Below, in pieces: positions 12,205-14,800 of a stretch of 14,800 nt of DNA. The notes below the pieces were generated by a model. The model saw nothing but the letters and a program-made list of their open reading frames with translations. It did not search any database and was not told where the DNA came from. Both the position numbers and the translations under genes were made by a program. Position 1 is the stretch's first letter, and each line of letters opens with the position of its first letter. Source of the DNA: Cytophagales bacterium (GTDB taxonomy: Bacteria > Bacteroidota > Bacteroidia > Cytophagales > Cyclobacteriaceae); the NCBI GenBank assembly GCA_003541895.1, contig DPLR01000459.1:1-14800 (forward strand). The letters are read 5' to 3'.

Positions 12205-14800
12205 ATGGCTTTATTTAACCGGAGGTCTTTCATTATTGTACCCTTGCTTTTGGCGGCCTCATTCGTGTTGTATGCTCAACAAAGTTTAACCGATGCTTCT
12301 TTGTTAACGCAAAGTTCGTTTACGCAATGGACGGGCGACAACGGACTAGTTTCAAATAACATCACCTCTGCTATTCGCGATCGCAATGGATTTGTCTGGA
12401 TAACTTCCTACAATGGCATCATGCGTTTTGATGGAGTTCAGGTTTATGTTTTCGATCAGACAAAGATTCCGTTTTTAGTTTCGGGCGCTTTTTATTCTGT
12501 ATATGAAGACAAGGAAGGCACACTGTGGTTCAGTTCGCAAAACAGCGGAATAGTTCTTTACAAATCAGGAAAATTTGAACGCCTCGATCCGGAAGGAAAA
12601 ATACTACCGAAGTCAATTCGGTGTTTGCAATTGGCTGAAGACGGTACTGTTTGGGTGGGCTCGAATAATTTTGGATTGTTTAAGATTCAAAATAACGAGA
12701 TCACAAAAATTGAAAGCCCAGAATTAAGTAAGGTTTCTATTCTTGACATTAAAATTGATGCGAATGGAAACCTTTGGATTGCCACCGATGGCAAAGGTGT
12801 TTTTAAATATGATGGAAAGCGATTTAAGAATTTGGCAAATCTTACCAGCCGGGTAGTTAACTCGATTGCCGTGGCCAGCGATAACACACTTTTTTTTGGT
12901 ACACCCGATGGTCTTGATGTTTTAAAAAACGATAAAGTAACGCGCAGCAACATCCTGAAAGATTTCCAGATCAACAAAATAATTTGCGATCGGTACAATC
13001 GGGTGTGGTTTGGTACTGAGCTTGGCCTGGGGCGCTTTACACTTAATGACGAGAGTTCGTTTGAATATGTTACCGAGAAAGAAGGGTTCCCGTTATCACG
13101 TATTGCTTTTCTTTTTTATGATTCTGAAAACAGTTTGTGGGTAAGCACAGGCCGCGATGGATTGTTTCAAATCAGAGAATCGAACATTGTTAACATCACA
13201 AGGCAACAAGGCCTTTCGGTTGACAAAATTAATATGATTGCCGAAGACCATAACCACGTTTTTTATGTTGGTAGCGATGGCGGTGGCATTGATGTGTACA
13301 GCGATGGCCGAGTAACTCCGTTAAAAATAAATACGCCAATCTTTAATTCGGGTATTCGCGACATTTACATCCATCCAAAGAATACGCTTTGGATTGGCTC
13401 ATATCGCGGGCTGTTGCGAAAAGATAAAAACTCAGAACGGCTTTATGATTTAAAAGATGGCCTAACTGCGGTTGACATTAGAAGAATTATTCCGGCCGAT
13501 GGCGATAATCTATGGATTGCAACTCGTTCAGGTGGTATCATGAAATTCGGGAATGGAAAAGTTTTAGAAAAATACGGATTGGGCACAGGTTTAGAATCAA
13601 ACTATGTTCTTGCATTAGAAAATGACAGCTTGGGCAATTTGCATGTGGGCACCCATAGCGGAGGAATGACTATTCTTCATCGCGATGGAAAATCAGAGAC
13701 CTTTCACATCGAAGCCAATGACGATGGCGTTTTAATATTTAACATTCACTTTGATAAACGCGGAAAAATTTGGGCGGTTGGAAATACAGGACTATTTCAT
13801 TTTACTGGAAAAAAATTCATTAAACTGAATTTGACAAAATCATTGGTGGGAGAAATTTTCTTTGATTGGGTGGAAGATCGAAATGGCAATGTATGGGTCA
13901 CTTCAAATTTGGGAGTACTGAAAATCTTTAAGTCAGATGTCCTGAAATTTGTATCAGGCGAAATCAAAGAAGTGCCTTTCAAGCTGTTCGACAATCGCGA
14001 TGGCATGAAAGGAAAAGAATGTACCGCAGCAACCCGATCACTTTTGTCGTTGAATGGAAAAATTTGGGTGCCCACACTCAACGGCATTGCTGTGTTTTAT
14101 CCAGATAAGATTAAAGAAAATAAAATTCCGCCTCCGGTATATATCACCAGCCTAAAGGCCGATGACAAAGAATTCAATGCATCAGAAAAAATTGTGATCG
14201 AGCCCGGAAAACTTAGGTACACGTTTAATTTTACATCGCCAAGTTTTATCTCCCCTAGAAAAATCAGGTTCAAGTATAAGTTAGAAGGAGTTGATGGCTC
14301 CTGGATAGAAGCTGGAACAGTACGTCAAGCAGAGTACACCAACCTCACGCCACGAGATTACGTTTTTCATGTGCAGGCATGTAACAGCGATGGTGTCTGG
14401 AATGAGCAGGGAGCACGAATCCATTTTGAAGTCAAGCCTTTCTTCTATCAGACAAGCTACTTCTATATTTTGATAACGGTGCTCTTTGCTGTTTTACTTT
14501 ACCTTGCCTACAAGTGGAGAGTGAATTCTATTGAAAGGCGAAACAGAGAGCTTCGTAAAGTGAATGGAGAACTTGATCGATTTGTCTATAGTGCATCGCA
14601 CGATTTACGCGCACCACTCGCTTCCATACTTGGATTGGTAAATGTAGCGCGACTGGATAAGGGAAATAATTTTGAGAATTATCTCGATAAGATTGAAAAA
14701 AGCGTTACCAAGTTAGATGGGTTTATTCGCGACATCATCGATTTCTCTAGGAATGCAAGAACTGAAGTGGAGGCCGAACTTATCGACTTTAAAACGTTGT
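12205..14800 (+). CDS. Two-component propeller sensor histidine kinase (cut by window edge)
   Basis: This is a membrane sensor kinase of the family in which periplasmic propeller repeats sense a ligand and drive a cytoplasmic kinase. The visible 865 residues start with a signal peptide (about 1-24, ending VLYAQ). About fourteen propeller repeats follow (roughly 40-640), each with a core such as DRNGFVWITS, DGTVWVGS, DANGNLWIAT or NTLWIGS, enough for two seven-bladed propellers. A Y_Y_Y domain lies at about 669-747 and one membrane helix at about 751-771. A coiled linker then leads to the dimerisation domain with the phospho-acceptor in SASHDLRAPLAS, His799. The ATPase domain, and any receiver or regulator fused to it, lies beyond the window. 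It is transcribed away from the aminotransferase; ligand and target genes are not shown. The start ATG lacks a Shine-Dalgarno sequence. Confidence 0.93.
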   Translation, partial: MALFNRRSFIIVPLLLAASFVLYAQQSLTDASLLTQSSFTQWTGDNGLVSNNITSAIRDRNGFVWITSYNGIMRFDGVQVYVFDQTKIPFLVSGAFYSVYEDKEGTLWFSSQNSGIVLYKSGKFERLDPEGKILPKSIRCLQLAEDGTVWVGSNNFGLFKIQNNEITKIESPELSKVSILDIKIDANGNLWIATDGKGVFKYDGKRFKNLANLTSRVVNSIAVASDNTLFFGTPDGLDVLKNDKVTRSNILKDFQINKIICDRYNRVWFGTELGLGRFTLNDESSFEYVTEKEGFPLSRIAFLFYDSENSLWVSTGRDGLFQIRESNIVNITRQQGLSVDKINMIAEDHNHVFYVGSDGGGIDVYSDGRVTPLKINTPIFNSGIRDIYIHPKNTLWIGSYRGLLRKDKNSERLYDLKDGLTAVDIRRIIPADGDNLWIATRSGGIMKFGNGKVLEKYGLGTGLESNYVLALENDSLGNLHVGTHSGGMTILHRDGKSETFHIEANDDGVLIFNIHFDKRGKIWAVGNTGLFHFTGKKFIKLNLTKSLVGEIFFDWVEDRNGNVWVTSNLGVLKIFKSDVLKFVSGEIKEVPFKLFDNRDGMKGKECTAATRSLLSLNGKIWVPTLNGIAVFYPDKIKENKIPPPVYITSLKADDKEFNASEKIVIEPGKLRYTFNFTSPSFISPRKIRFKYKLEGVDGSWIEAGTVRQAEYTNLTPRDYVFHVQACNSDGVWNEQGARIHFEVKPFFYQTSYFYILITVLFAVLLYLAYKWRVNSIERRNRELRKVNGELDRFVYSASHDLRAPLASILGLVNVARLDKGNNFENYLDKIEKSVTKLDGFIRDIIDFSRNARTEVEAELIDFKTL

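Noticed and set aside
12687..12998. 103-codon frame antisense to the propeller kinase gene
   Set aside because: It is a by-product of the repeated coding sequence on the other strand; no motif or start signal supports it.
12205..14080. Propeller repeats as a DNA tandem-repeat array
   Set aside because: The repetition is in the protein only; the blades are too diverged at DNA level to count as a nucleotide repeat.

Overview
The window looks like a chromosomal segment of a member of the Bacteroidota, probably a Cytophagales-type bacterium. This is inferred from several signs together. The start codons lack clear Shine-Dalgarno sequences. Candidate promoters fit the Bacteroidota -33/-7 pattern (TTTG, then TAnnTTTG). 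The gene content also fits: a two-component propeller sensor, a PorE-like OmpA protein, a DUF6090-like protein, a SMUG2-type glycosylase, and a UvrD-type helicase starting with a P-loop of the AddA-like kind. I see no rRNA, tRNA, CRISPR array, insertion sequence or phage gene. The genes are intact apart from two cut by the window edges.

Left part: 1-1344 (minus) is the N-terminal part of a UvrD/AddA-like helicase, starting with TTG. It diverges from a 755-residue membrane protein with a C-terminal patatin lipase domain (1467-3734, plus). A 12-bp-arm hairpin follows, then a small unknown lipoprotein gene (3821-4387). Next comes a 221-bp intergenic stretch holding interlocked inverted repeats.

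Middle part, plus strand: a SMUG2-like DNA glycosylase (4609-5316), smpB with its own promoter (5360-5821), an NlpC/P60-fold protein 3 bp behind smpB (5825-6604) whose active-site motifs are altered, and an HNH endonuclease (6658-7164) that starts just after a perfect 23-bp palindrome. DNA repair and ribosome rescue thus sit next to each other, but no single pathway is evident.

Right part: a minus-strand cluster runs from 12143 down to 7156. It encodes a class III aminotransferase, an AI-2E family permease, a PorE-like OmpA protein (TPR, PD40 propeller, CRD, OmpA-C) and a small DUF6090-like membrane protein. The cluster converges on the HNH gene and overlaps it by 9 bp. Divergent from the aminotransferase is a long two-component propeller histidine kinase (12205 to the window end, truncated). 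The 61-bp gap between the two start codons seems to hold promoters for both genes, placed so close to the ATGs that either transcript could be nearly leaderless.

The most unusual item is the NlpC/P60 protein. The usual Tyr-Leu-Trp before the Gly-Gly and the Asp-Cys-Ser nucleophile motif are both replaced, while the catalytic-type histidines remain. I did not find a convincing wholly new multi-gene system.
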